In this document: positions 34,961 through 43,246 of the stretch, one piece after another | Layout of the letters: each line of letters starts with the position of its first letter | Position numbering within the stretch: the first letter of the stretch is position 1 | Origin: Thermoplasmata archaeon | Lineage (GTDB): Archaea > Thermoplasmatota > Thermoplasmata > Thermoplasmatales > GCA-001856825 | Direction: 5' to 3' | Length of the DNA: 64,000 nt | Assembly (NCBI GenBank): GCA_021792255.1 | Contig: JAJYUZ010000002.1 | Coordinates: 181,332 to 245,331, forward strand | Notes under the pieces: model-generated | The model's input: only the letters and a program-made list of their open reading frames with translations | What the model was told of the DNA's origin: nothing | Database searches by the model: none | Program-made: the position numbers and the translations under genes

Positions 34961-36559
34961 TTATATTTTATCAGATGCTTGGATACCAAGCATCTGAAAC
35001 AATTCTTCCATTGTTTTTGCATAGGTCCTGACTATCTCCACTCTCTTTTGGAAATTCTCCCCGCTGTCAATTACTGGACAGTCCCTGTAGAACTGGTTGA
35101 ACGCTCCAGCTAGTTCGAATGAGTATCTGGCTATCTTGTCTGGTCTGGAATGGGTCGCGGCTTCTTCTACTATTTCTGGATAAATAGAAATTACCCTGAG
35201 CAAGTTGCTTTCCGGCTCGTTGAACTTCCAGACAATTTCTTCTTGCCTGTCAAGTTTTGAGAGTATGGATTTGGCCCTTGCGTAGGCATACATTACGAAA
35301 GGAGCGGCATCTCCATCAAAATTTAGGGCATCCTTCCAATCGAAAGTGACCGGTTTATCTGGTGAATACCTGATGATATTGTACCTGACGGCTGCGACTC
35401 CAACCTTGTTCGATATTTCTTCGACCTCTTCCTCGGACAGGTCGGTTCTCCGCTTCAGGATCTCTTCCTTGGCTAGATTCACTGCTTCTTCTATCAGGTC
35501 TCTGACATACACGACATTACCCTTCCTTGTGCTCATTTTGCCCTCCTTCGTGGTTATGTACGAGTAGAATAACGCTCCAACGTTGTCGACACCAAGGAGG
35601 TCCATTGCGAACTCCATCTTCTTGAAGTAAGATTTATGGTCCTCTCCGAGAACAGCTATAGAATTGTCGAATTCTGAAGACTTCTTCAAGTGATGAGCAA
35701 TATCTCTGGTGAAATAAACCGATGTCCCATTTGATCGAAGCAAGTACATCTTGCCCTGTTTTGATTCCAGATACTTGGCACCGTTATCGTCCTTTAATAG
35801 GGGGGTCAATCTTGCAATAATCTCCCCGACGGATCCGTTTAGAATGAACTCGCTCTCCCATACAAAGAAATCAAATTTGATGGATAGTCTCTCCAGGTCA
35901 TTCAGTACATCACCTAGGAACACTTCCAGTTTATCTTTCGACTCCTTCAAGAATCTTTTATCTCCAGACTCTGCCTTGACCATGAATTCTTCGACTCTTG
36001 CCTTGTACTTATCAAAATCTTCGTAAACCTTCCGGTACGATTCCGTATAATTTTCCATTCCATAGAGTTCGACTCCTAGCAGGAGAGCTTCAACCTGCGT
36101 TCCTATGTCATTTACATAGTATTCAGTCGTAACGTCATATCCAAATTTCGCAAGGATTCTTGAGAACGTATCTCCAATTATGGAATTTCTGACTCTACCT
36201 ATGTGCAGCGGTCCCGTTGGATTTGCACTCGTGTGTTCGACCAGGATCTTATCCTTCTTCTTTTCAAACTGGAATAGCTCGTTATTCCCTCCCTCTTCAA
36301 GTACCGTTTTACAAAATTCCTGATCATCGTATTTCACATTGACGAATTTTCCAACTGAAGAAAAAGTCACATAACGATCGCTGAGGGAATTGATTTCCTC
36401 CACATCCAGACTGACTTTGCTTTTCTGAAAGTCAAATGAAAGATCACCGAAGTTCTTCTGTGGCCTATAAGTCCGATAATTCTTTTCCATAGATCGACTT
36501 GACAAGAATGAATCCATCTTCTCTCTTGCAATAGCATCGAACTTCTGGTATGGTTTCAT
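34961..36559 (-). CDS. argS: Arginyl-tRNA synthetase
   Basis: Class Ia synthetase charging tRNA-Arg. Of 532 residues, the HIGH motif appears as HTSANPTGPLHIGRVRNS and the KMSKS-like loop as KEGKMSTRKGN. The C-terminal DALR-type anticodon domain (about 400-532) contains FVMYAYARAKSIL and ends FQMLGIQASDKI. The N-terminal tRNA-binding domain is short. Length is slightly below average but complete. It sits 23 bases downstream of a DUF72 gene on the same strand. Confidence 0.94.
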   Translation of the reverse strand: MKPYQKFDAIAREKMDSFLSSRSMEKNYRTYRPQKNFGDLSFDFQKSKVSLDVEEINSLSDRYVTFSSVGKFVNVKYDDQEFCKTVLEEGGNNELFQFEKKKDKILVEHTSANPTGPLHIGRVRNSIIGDTFSRILAKFGYDVTTEYYVNDIGTQVEALLLGVELYGMENYTESYRKVYEDFDKYKARVEEFMVKAESGDKRFLKESKDKLEVFLGDVLNDLERLSIKFDFFVWESEFILNGSVGEIIARLTPLLKDDNGAKYLESKQGKMYLLRSNGTSVYFTRDIAHHLKKSSEFDNSIAVLGEDHKSYFKKMEFAMDLLGVDNVGALFYSYITTKEGKMSTRKGNVVYVRDLIEEAVNLAKEEILKRRTDLSEEEVEEISNKVGVAAVRYNIIRYSPDKPVTFDWKDALNFDGDAAPFVMYAYARAKSILSKLDRQEEIVWKFNEPESNLLRVISIYPEIVEEAATHSRPDKIARYSFELAGAFNQFYRDCPVIDSGENFQKRVEIVRTYAKTMEELFQMLGIQASDKI

Positions 36560-36582
36560 TTTAGAGGGATATTTATGGCATA

Positions 36583-37425
36583 TTAAAATGCATTCAGGTT
36601 CGTCTGGCTGTCCTTTCTAACGATCTTAATGCCCATGTACTTCTGAAACTCTGCCGCATTGACGGCAGCTTTAGCCTGAGCGTGATTGTTGAAATATACG
36701 AACACATCGTCTCCCATCGTTCTCACCCTTTCGACCCAAGGGACGAGTTCTTCTTCAGAGTACAGATAGTCATACTTGTTCAGCCTCCCCTTAAGTTCCC
36801 CTTTCCCATACCAAAGGTCATTGTTACGTCCGTGAAACCTGACGTAGGAGAACGATGACGTCGGGTAGTAAAAGAAGGGGAGCCCTGGAGAATCCACACT
36901 TACCAGGGCAACGTTGTATTTCTTGAGCAAACTAAGGAAACCCGGTAGTATGTTATTTGCGAGAAAATTCTTGTTCCTAATCTCAACCGAGAGCCTGTAG
37001 TCGGAATGGATAGAAATGAACAATTTTTCCAATCTTTCCAGGACTTGTTCGTCTCTCAAAGGATCAAGGAAAGGAGAGAGTTGAAGTAGCGCAGATCCAA
37101 GAAAACCAGAATTCCGTATCGGAAGGATCACCTTTGTGACGAATTCTTTTGCGGTTTCAATGGACTTGTCCGTAATGCCTTCCTGGTCGTGTGTCACTTC
37201 TCTGGGAAACTTCAGAGAATAGAGAAAGTCCTCCTTCCCCTGAATCTTGGATATCCATGAATTCACTGTCTTATCTCCAGGGAATGAGTAATATGTCGAG
37301 TCTATCTCAACAGAGTTGAAGAATTTGTAATAGTAAAGCAGGTACTTGCTCTCTTCCATTCCTTTGGGGTAGAACGTCTCTTTCCAATCCTCATACTGGA
37401 AACCAGAGCATCCCAGATATAGCAT
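36583..37425 (-). CDS. DUF72 family TIM-barrel protein
   Basis: 280-residue protein of the YecE/DUF72 family, a TIM barrel of unknown function. The family motif LYLGCSGFQYEDWKETFYP opens the protein, followed by NSVEIDSTYYSFP and the closing YVRFHGRNNDLWYGKG and VFVYFNNHAQAKAAVNA segments. The conserved Tyr, His and Asn residues point to a phosphate- or nucleic-acid-related role, but the reaction is unknown. Its stop lies 23 bases before argS, so the two may share a transcript. Confidence 0.88.
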   Translation of the reverse strand: MLYLGCSGFQYEDWKETFYPKGMEESKYLLYYYKFFNSVEIDSTYYSFPGDKTVNSWISKIQGKEDFLYSLKFPREVTHDQEGITDKSIETAKEFVTKVILPIRNSGFLGSALLQLSPFLDPLRDEQVLERLEKLFISIHSDYRLSVEIRNKNFLANNILPGFLSLLKKYNVALVSVDSPGLPFFYYPTSSFSYVRFHGRNNDLWYGKGELKGRLNKYDYLYSEEELVPWVERVRTMGDDVFVYFNNHAQAKAAVNAAEFQKYMGIKIVRKDSQTNLNAF

Positions 37426-37508
37426 TTCATTTTAATATTCAAACTCGAAATTAAATTTTTCTATATAGCCTTAGGAAAACTTTTATTGCAACCTATTATT
37501 ATTAAAGC

Positions 37509-37739
37509 ATGAAAAAGGTAGACCTTAGCAAATTGGACTACGATATATCCTTCAAGATCAAGATGGAGGCCTACCTATATGTTGAAGCGGACAAGATGCT
37601 GGAGGCTGGAAAGGGAGATCCGAAGAAGCTTGGAAGGTACATGAGGAAGAGAATAGAAATTATTGAGGAGCTACTGAAAATAGGCAGACCGTTTAAACTC
37701 GTGGAAGGAAAGGAGAGTCTTCTGGAAGTGAGCAAATGA
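37509..37739 (+). CDS. Uncharacterised 76-residue helical protein
   Basis: Small, charged, mostly helical protein (MKKVDLSKLDYDISFKIKMEAYLYVEADKML...) with no signal peptide or known domain. A TATA-like stretch (CCTTAGGAAAACTTTTATTG) lies about 30 bases upstream, fitting a near-leaderless start. Its stop overlaps the start of the CBS-domain gene by four bases (ATGA), so the two are translationally coupled and may form a complex. Function unknown. Confidence 0.6.
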   Translation: MKKVDLSKLDYDISFKIKMEAYLYVEADKMLEAGKGDPKKLGRYMRKRIEIIEELLKIGRPFKLVEGKESLLEVSK

Positions 37740-38275
37740 ACTTCATAAGCGTCTCCGAAGTGATGTCCCGGAATCCTATAAGGGTCGAATCATCCGTGAC
37801 CGCAGAGGAGGGGGCTAAAATGATGGCAAAAAAGGGGATAAGTTCCCTACTGATTGAGGAAGAAAGAAAAATAATTGGCATAGTGACGGAAAGGGATATA
37901 GTAACGAAAATAGCTGCGAACGGACTATCTGCCGGTGAAATAAAGCTAAAGGAAATAATGAGCTCTCCTCTAGTTCATGTAGAAGGAGACAGTCCTCTTG
38001 AAACTGCAGCCGAACTGATGTGGAAGAGGAAAATTAGAAGACTACCCGTGGTAATTAACAACGAAATTGTAGGCATCCTTACGGAAAATGATATAGTCAG
38101 AATATCTCCGGGTCTGATCGAGATAACAAGGGGGATATTAGATAGCAGGAATCAGGGCGTTGTGAAAGGCATCCACGGAGTGTGCGATTCCTGCAATGAA
38201 TTTTCGGAGAATCTTGTATACAAGGCAGGAAACTATTATTGCGAACGCTGTTACTCTGAAAAGGGCACTATGTAA
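37736..38275 (+). CDS. CBS-pair protein with C-terminal zinc ribbon
   Basis: 179 residues: two CBS motifs (about 7-60, VSEVMSRNPIRVESSVTAEEG, and about 72-125, LKEIMSSPLVHVEGDSPLETA), each a ligand-binding half for adenosine nucleotides. A CxxC...CxxC zinc ribbon follows at the end (GVCDSCNEFSENLVYKAGNYYCERCY). Such proteins act as energy sensors or regulators of a partner, here possibly the coupled 76-residue protein. The last gene before tgt; the 31-base gap has an A/T-rich tract. Confidence 0.82.
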   Translation: MNFISVSEVMSRNPIRVESSVTAEEGAKMMAKKGISSLLIEEERKIIGIVTERDIVTKIAANGLSAGEIKLKEIMSSPLVHVEGDSPLETAAELMWKRKIRRLPVVINNEIVGILTENDIVRISPGLIEITRGILDSRNQGVVKGIHGVCDSCNEFSENLVYKAGNYYCERCYSEKGTM

Positions 38276-38306
38276 AGATATTTTATCAAGATGACATATT
38301 GAACAG

Positions 38307-39386
38307 GTGCAAGCAAGAGCCGAGCTAGATCTATCAAGAGGGAAGGTGGAGCTTCCACTCTTTCTACCAGTTGCAACTCGAGGTTTCGTCAAGGCAACCC
38401 CGATGCAAAAAATCAATGAGATGAACATAAAGGCGCTCATATCCAATTCCGTTCATCTGACAATTTCGCCGGGATTGGAGACTCTGGAGAAGACTGAAGG
38501 GATAAATGGATATACGGGTTTTAAAGGCAGTTATTTCACTGACTCCGGGGGTTTTCAGATACTGAGAAAGGAGTTAGTTAAGGTAGAAAGGGATGGGATC
38601 CTATTCAGAGATAGGAAATCTGGAAAAGCCATAAGAGTGACGCCTGAGGTCAGTTCTGAAATTCAAAGCAAGATAAGATCTGATGTAGCAATGATGCTTG
38701 ATGATTGTCCTCCCTACGGCGCAGAAACCAAAAGATATTCTCAGTCAGTGAAGAGGACCTATGAATGGGGAAAGATATTCTCTTCACTTAAAGCTCACAA
38801 TCAGAAAAGATTCGGTATCATCCAAGGAGGATTTGAAGGAGAACTGAGGTCTGAGAGTGCAAGATTGATGACTTCCTTAGAATTTGATGGGTTTGCGATA
38901 GGAGGGTTGAAGATAGGCGAGCCTAAGGAATTCACTGACAGAGTTCTTGCAAAGACAATTCCTCTGATTCCAAAGGAATATCCAGTTTATCTTATGGGAG
39001 TTGGAGATCCTCTCTCCATAGTTGAATATACCAAGGCAGGAATAGACATTTTTGATTCGACCTATCCTACGAGAAATGCCAGACATGGATTTGCGTTGAC
39101 CAATGGTGGTCCAGTCAATTTAAAGAATGCTAAACACTCTAACGACTTTCAACCGATAGAAAGTGGTTGTTCCTGTGAAACTTGCACTTTCTACGACAAG
39201 TCGATGCTGAGGGAACTGCACAAGAATGAGGATCCTTCTTTTCAATACTTGATGACTATCCATAATCTGGACTTTATGCAGAGATTCATGGAATCAGTCC
39301 GAAATGATACTGAAAAGGCGTGGTCAATTGCCAAGAATTTCAGCAAAGTCAATAACTCAGAAGTCAATTACGACAAAGTTGGGTAG
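38307..39386 (+). CDS. tgt: tRNA-guanine transglycosylase, bacterial (queuine) type
   Basis: Exchanges a guanine in tRNA for a 7-deazaguanine base. The 359-residue protein follows the bacterial pattern: YFTDSGGFQ with the proton-acceptor Asp, GIIQGG, AIGGLKIGE, YLMGVGDP and the nucleophile Asp in FDSTYPTRNARHG. Zinc ligands are C288, C290, C293 and H319. It lacks the archaeal GAGHP-type segment and the C-terminal PUA domains of archaeosine transglycosylases. The start is GTG at 38307. Its stop codon TAG is formed by bases of the tRNA-Cys acceptor stem. Confidence 0.85.
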   Translation: MQARAELDLSRGKVELPLFLPVATRGFVKATPMQKINEMNIKALISNSVHLTISPGLETLEKTEGINGYTGFKGSYFTDSGGFQILRKELVKVERDGILFRDRKSGKAIRVTPEVSSEIQSKIRSDVAMMLDDCPPYGAETKRYSQSVKRTYEWGKIFSSLKAHNQKRFGIIQGGFEGELRSESARLMTSLEFDGFAIGGLKIGEPKEFTDRVLAKTIPLIPKEYPVYLMGVGDPLSIVEYTKAGIDIFDSTYPTRNARHGFALTNGGPVNLKNAKHSNDFQPIESGCSCETCTFYDKSMLRELHKNEDPSFQYLMTIHNLDFMQRFMESVRNDTEKAWSIAKNFSKVNNSEVNYDKVG

Positions 39387-39452
39387 GTGGCAGAGCGGCT
39401 ATGCACGGGACTGCAGATCCCGACTATTGGGGTTCGAATCCCCACCTACCCT
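39381..39452 (+). tRNA. tRNA-Cys (anticodon GCA)
   Basis: Full cloverleaf: acceptor GGGTAGG pairs CCTACCC, the anticodon stem CGGGA/TCCCG encloses the loop CTGCAGA (anticodon GCA), and the T-stem TGGGG/CCCCA encloses TTCGAAT. The discriminator base is T, as required for tRNA-Cys. CCA is not encoded. It overlaps the last six bases of tgt. The 3' end carries the 13-base repeat found again at 41106 and 45524, marking it as an integration site. Confidence 0.93.
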
Positions 39453-39453
39453 T
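39441..39453 (+). repeat. Attachment-site-like repeat, copy 1 (tRNA-Cys 3' end)
   Basis: CCCACCTACCCTT spans the last bases of the tRNA-Cys gene and its first flanking T. The same 13 bases recur at 41106-41118, and with one mismatch at 45524-45536. This is the pattern left by elements that integrate at tRNA 3' ends. Confidence 0.65.
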
Positions 39454-39675
39454 GAACAATTTGAGTTCGGGTACAAGAGCGTCCATTTAACGTAGGAGAC
39501 CACGTATAATGGGACTTCCTGAAATGATATTTTAGAATTCAACAAGGAATTATTCGAACATTCCTATAACCCATACGATTTGAGTCTCCGCCTACCAGAA
39601 CGGCCTCAAGCCTTCTATTCGTGTGACTTACGAATGGAGGAATCGCTATGATGGAAGGAAGGTTTGAAGTGGGAG

Positions 39676-40395
39676 CTATCCACTCATGACACTAATTTCA
39701 TCGTGGATAAGGGTCAGGTAGCTAGAAAGCTGCACATTTAAATCCAAAATTATGAATGCAAAGGAGCCATGATAGCCAACAACATAGAGGGAGTAATCGT
39801 TCGTAGCGTTAAGAATTGTATATGTGTGGTTCAGTATGAAGTATGAGAAACTGAAGCCTTCATAGGTTACATTCTGAACGTTTATAGTGTAGCTGGAATT
39901 GGTAACTCTGTAATCTTGTACTCCTTCCTCATACAAATGGCTAGAGAAATTGAAGCAGGATGATGAAGAAGAGAATTTCAGCGATTCAATGACCAGTGTG
40001 CCTGAGACGTTGCCAGAAGCAGATTTGTAATTGGAAATCATCGTTTCGTATTCGGTCACGTTGAGAGAATAGTTGCCGGAGCTTTCGTTGCTGTAGCTCG
40101 TGAATAACTTTTGGCTCGTTAAACCGAAGACTACTGAGCTAGCGACGAGGGCTATTCGCGGGGACGTAGCTGAAGAATTGTGATCTAAAACATAAATTAT
40201 CGCGGATAAGACGACGGCAATAACGACCACAACCACGATTGCAACGGCGAAGGTGCGTCCGAGTTTAGAAGAGAAAAGTGAGCGCTTAGGAGGAACGGTT
40301 GTTTCAGTCGGAGATTGAACATCTTTTTGGTCTTTCATAGTACCCATCTTGGACCTGTGTACGAAAGTGTTTGCTTCAGAGAGTGGGCTTGCCAA
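39676..40395 (-). CDS. Membrane-anchored secreted protein, 239 residues
   Basis: No family recognised. A basic, Pro/Thr-rich cytoplasmic start precedes one strong transmembrane helix (about 50-71, TFAVAIVVVVVIAVVLSAIIYVL). The remaining 165 residues are Ser/Asn/Tyr-rich with many N-x-S/T sites, resembling the large surface protein at 32045. The start could be a later ATG (MGTMKDQKD, about residue 17) nearer the helix. It is the first gene inside the tRNA-Cys island and is transcribed toward the tRNA. Confidence 0.65.
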   Translation of the reverse strand: MASPLSEANTFVHRSKMGTMKDQKDVQSPTETTVPPKRSLFSSKLGRTFAVAIVVVVVIAVVLSAIIYVLDHNSSATSPRIALVASSVVFGLTSQKLFTSYSNESSGNYSLNVTEYETMISNYKSASGNVSGTLVIESLKFSSSSSCFNFSSHLYEEGVQDYRVTNSSYTINVQNVTYEGFSFSYFILNHTYTILNATNDYSLYVVGYHGSFAFIILDLNVQLSSYLTLIHDEISVMSG

Positions 40396-40551
40396 AACTT
40401 GACCTCCCGTAGAAAAATGAGAAAGAAATCAAAAATCGGTCTTTTCATTTTAAAGAAAAAACGATTCTTATACGGTATCAAAATAATCATCCCTCCAATA
40501 CAGATAAAATTTCTTATATATAGTTTCCGAAATAGGTTTGGTCATAACTAA

Positions 40552-40824
40552 CACAGTTCTCTGTTTCGAGCTACGCTTAATGAGGACAAGCATCCTTGTC
40601 TTAGTAAAGATTTCATTGGTTTTGTAATCCTAGTTATCATTTTCATTATCGTAACAAGCAAGGCTAATAGAGAGGCGCTTTGGGACACGTATGTGAATGT
40701 TGAATCTGGCCTTTCTCAAATAGCCATGGCCTCCAGATATTTGAAACATCTTGTGGCCTGGAATACCTGTCTATCCGAGTCCCCACTAGCCCAGACGTGT
40801 ATGAACGCTTTATGCGCAAACTGA
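40552..40824 (+). pseudogene. Remnant open frame with a hydrophobic segment
   Basis: An open stretch of about 90 codons without a start codon. It reads HSSLFRATLNEDKHPCLSKDF, then a hydrophobic run GFVILVIIFIIVTSKA, then a soluble part with three cysteines. An ATG at 40576 opens in another frame (MRTSILVLVKISLVL) and a frameshift would be needed to join them. The pilin-like hydrophobic segment suggests a former small secreted or pilin-type protein. Identity is not established. Confidence 0.3.
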
Positions 40825-41105
40825 CAATATAGGGAAAGAGAAGCTCTACACTCAAAAAGAAGGCATCAATCACAACGACTCAAAAAGCAGCAGGCAAACT
40901 ATCATACCACATATATCTATGCGTTTCAACTATCATCTGGTTAGTTAAGCTTCTCTTCTGTCGGTCCCCAATCTTCATACATAAACATCTCATTAGCCTC
41001 GCTCTATCAGCAAATTAAGTATTTCTCTAGAACGAGCATAAAGATATTCAGATGACCATGAGATGTGACTGTCGGGAAGTACCCAATTAATTATTCAACC
41101 GGGTG

Positions 41106-41118
41106 CCCACCTACCCTT
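41106..41118 (+). repeat. Attachment-site-like repeat, copy 2
   Basis: Exact 13-base copy of the tRNA-Cys 3' end (CCCACCTACCCTT), 1665 bases downstream of it. No other tRNA sequence surrounds it, as expected for the distal end of an integrated element. Confidence 0.6.
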
Positions 41119-41492
41119 TTATAAAAATGTAACAACGATGCATAATATCAACAGAATTTTATGGTACAGAACGGGAGGAAATGCTGAGTTGCCAGATAGA
41201 GCCAAGGGGGTGGATTCGAATATTTTCCTAATCAAGGAGGATCGAACATCCACATATAATTACATATAAATTAATGAATAATAATGACAACAATATACCG
41301 CAAATCATAAAGGATAAACTCTCGGAATCACGGTCTTCTTCAAGCACGGAAAGCAGAGATTCAAATACTGTAATACTGAATTGAATTCGAACGTCTAACT
41401 GTCCGTTAGAATTAGACTTAAACAAATTCGATATGAGCCTACTCGGTTTTAAGTGGGCAACGTTTAATACCTATTGATATCTATAGCTACAT

Positions 41493-41753
41493 ATGGTCAC
41501 GACCATACAAATAGATGAGAAGGTCAAGGCGAAGCTTGATGAACTCAAAATACATCACAGAGAATCTTATAACGAACTTATCTCAAGATTGATAGCTTCT
41601 TCATCTCCAAATATTGCGAGTAGAGAGTCAATGATAGAAACACTGGAAATTCTGTCTGATCCAGAAATGATGAAAGGAATAGCTCGTGGAATTAAAGATT
41701 ACGAAGAAGGACGAATTAGACCGCTTAGAGAAATCAAGAAGGAGTTGCACTGA
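41493..41753 (+). CDS. Antitoxin of a RelBE-like pair (ribbon-helix-helix)
   Basis: 86-residue protein. Residues 1-45 (TTIQIDEKVKAKLDELKIHHRESYNELISRLI) form a ribbon-helix-helix DNA-binding dimer unit. The tail (SDPEMMKGIARGIKDYEEGRIRPLREIKKEL) matches the RelB-type segment that wraps the toxin. A TATA-like box (GTTTAATACC) lies about 25 bases upstream. The toxin gene starts two bases after its stop. Likely represses its own promoter together with the toxin. Confidence 0.82.
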   Translation: MVTTIQIDEKVKAKLDELKIHHRESYNELISRLIASSSPNIASRESMIETLEILSDPEMMKGIARGIKDYEEGRIRPLREIKKELH

Positions 41754-41755
41754 GT

Positions 41756-42010
41756 TTGCGTTATGAGGTGATTCTTACTGCAGAGGCAGAGGAATTTCTT
41801 CGAAAGTGTGACAACTCAGTAAAAAGAAGAATCACAAACGGACTATCTCGATTAGAGAAGGAGCCTGAGTTAGGCAAACCGCTTACCGCGGTTTTAAGAG
41901 GAATGAGAAGTTTAAGAATTGGGAATTACAGAGCTATATATCAAATAAAGGATACAGAATTGATCGTTTTAGTTGTAAAAATTGGTCATCGAAGAAATGT
42001 GTATTCATGA
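41756..42010 (+). CDS. RelE/ParE-superfamily toxin
   Basis: 84-residue protein with the RelE fold: YEVILTAEAEEFLRKCDNSVKRRITNGLSRLEKEP, then the core LRGMRSLRIGNYRAIYQIKDTELIVLVVKIGHRRNVYS. The basic residues of the RIGNYRAIY strand and the final GHRRNVY are those used by RelE for ribosome-dependent mRNA cleavage. Start is TTG at 41756, two bases after the antitoxin stop. A functional toxin is plausible. Confidence 0.82.
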   Translation: MRYEVILTAEAEEFLRKCDNSVKRRITNGLSRLEKEPELGKPLTAVLRGMRSLRIGNYRAIYQIKDTELIVLVVKIGHRRNVYS

Positions 42011-42159
42011 GTTTTGGTATGCTCCCTTATAGAACTGATAAGAAATTAATCTTTGAGCAAAAGCTCCAAGATAAGTAAATGGATGACTATAATTTCTTTA
42101 AATGTTGAGATTTGAACAAAGTTTTAAGGGAGTACAGTCAATGATTCATTTTTCTGACG

Positions 42160-42438
42160 TTAATCCAACCACGGGTATGCATCAGAGCGTATTGCAATTC
42201 TTACCACCCTTATGGTCTCCTCTTGGAGGTAATATATAAGCCGGTAATCACCTACTCTCAGTTTGAAGTATGTGTGTTTGGTCTCAGAAAGTTTCTTGGT
42301 ATCGAGCCTGTTGGATCCGTCGTAGGGATTTTCCGCAAGCTCATTCAACTTCTCCCTTATTCTATCTTGTTCCTTCTTCTGTAGTGTTTTGAATTCCTTT
42401 GAAGCTGTAGTTGAGACGAGAACACTATTTCTCGTCAA
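42160..42438 (-). CDS. RelE-like toxin of the second pair
   Basis: 92-residue RelE-family protein: VLVSTTASKEFKTLQKKEQDRIREKLNELAENPYD, then YFKLRVGDYRLIYYLQEETIRVVRIAIRSDAYPW. The strand LRVGDYRLIYY is the family core. It overlaps the antitoxin gene upstream by 14 bases and is transcribed opposite to the first pair, tail to tail. It differs enough from the first toxin to be a separate acquisition. Confidence 0.8.
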   Translation of the reverse strand: MTRNSVLVSTTASKEFKTLQKKEQDRIREKLNELAENPYDGSNRLDTKKLSETKHTYFKLRVGDYRLIYYLQEETIRVVRIAIRSDAYPWLD

Positions 42439-42610
42439 GGGGGACGAACTCCTCTGTGTCAGTTATTCTGTCAAGTTCGTTGAAGAACATGGCTTTCCTG
42501 CTAATTTCTATGAGGTTTTGTATGACTTCATCATAGGTCTGCCCCTTCCTTCCAAGTTTCTTGAGTCTCTCCCTCGTCTCTTTGGAAACTTGTATGGTAG
42601 TTTGGCTCAT
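42425..42610 (-). CDS. Antitoxin of the second RelBE-like pair
   Basis: 61-residue ribbon-helix-helix protein (TTIQVSKETRERLKKLGRKGQTYDEVIQNLIEISRKAMF), the form of VapB/RelB antitoxins, with a short acidic C-terminal tail (DTEEFVPLDEK) that would contact the toxin. The start overlaps a TATA-box-to-ATG spacing of about 25 bases, so the transcript is leaderless. Its 3' end overlaps the toxin gene by 14 bases. Confidence 0.8.
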   Translation of the reverse strand: MSQTTIQVSKETRERLKKLGRKGQTYDEVIQNLIEISRKAMFFNELDRITDTEEFVPLDEK

Positions 42611-42629
42611 AGTACATAAATGCTACAGT

Positions 42630-42639
42630 CATATATAAC
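42630..42639 (-). promoter_or_regulatory. TATA box of the second toxin-antitoxin pair
   Basis: CATATATAAC on the plus strand (GTTATATATG on the coding strand) lies 20-29 bases before the antitoxin ATG at 42610. Confidence 0.6.
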
Positions 42640-42730
42640 CATTATTCAGATAAATACATTACACATAACAGCACTCAGGCTAATCTCGAATGATCAATTC
42701 TAAAAGGTTGAAGGATAATGATAGAATGGA

Positions 42731-42774
42731 CTGGTCGGAGTATAATTGCTAACTGCTGGAGCTCGAACAATAAC
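42731..42774 (+). repeat. 44-base direct repeat flanking the mercury cassette, left copy
   Basis: Matches 45415-45458 at 38 of 44 positions by direct comparison, in the same orientation. The longest shared run is TTGCTAACTGCTGGA. Similarity fades beyond this stretch. The two copies frame the DUF302-merA-HMA-HxlR block. Confidence 0.7.
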
Positions 42775-42866
42775 AGTTCCAATGCACTATTGTATCCAAA
42801 ATAAATTACGATGTTGTTTGTAAATAGCTGAACGAGATGTTTAACCCTTCGTACTCGTGTAATTTT

Positions 42867-43241
42867 TTATCTGACTACATTAATTATAGAATCGAGAACA
42901 TCATCCACTCTCCTAGCGAGTTCTTCCAGTCCATTATACTGAGAGAAAAGCTCTGCTGCATTCTGCACGGCCAGGTGCGTTTTCTCACTTTCTTCATAGA
43001 TGTAGATCCTCAAGGGTGGAACTATTCCTGCCCTTAAATCGTGGTCAAAAATTTCCTTAGCAAGTTTCGGGTGGAAAACTTCAATGATTTTGTTTCCGCC
43101 GATTTCAAAGCCAATTTTCCTCAGATTTGCTTGGGCATCTATGACTGAAACTACCTTCAGCCCATTTTGTTCCACAGATTTTTCAAGAAGCTCAACTGTT
43201 TGGTTGAACCCAAATTTTGAGATTTTTTCTTTTACTTTCAT
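42867..43241 (-). CDS. DUF302 domain protein of the mercury cassette
   Basis: 124-residue protein of the DUF302 family: GFNQTVELLEKSVEQNGLKVVSVIDAQANLRKIG, then NKIIEVFHPKLAKEIFDHDLRAGIVPPLRIYIYE. The function of this family is unknown, but members often sit near metal or redox genes. The start at 43241 is preferred over 43262 (inside merA) because GGAGTG lies just upstream and the methionine follows the merA stop by five bases. Last gene of the cassette. Confidence 0.8.
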   Translation of the reverse strand: MKVKEKISKFGFNQTVELLEKSVEQNGLKVVSVIDAQANLRKIGFEIGGNKIIEVFHPKLAKEIFDHDLRAGIVPPLRIYIYEESEKTHLAVQNAAELFSQYNGLEELARRVDDVLDSIINVVR

Positions 43242-43246
43242 GTACT

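Larger units (their letters stand above)
40396..41492. other. 1.1-kb gene-poor stretch of the island
   Basis: No convincing intact gene. It holds a decayed reading frame (40552-40824), the second attachment-like repeat (41106-41118) and a short frame of about 43 codons starting at 41139 that matches nothing recognised. The last 60 bases carry the promoter of the toxin-antitoxin genes. The rest looks like non-coding debris, as expected between two integration events. Confidence 0.5.

Noticed and set aside
41228..41425. A 65-codon minus-strand frame with a hydrophobic C-terminal half.
   Set aside because: It lies in A/T-rich debris, has no ribosome-binding site or promoter at a sensible distance and resembles no family.
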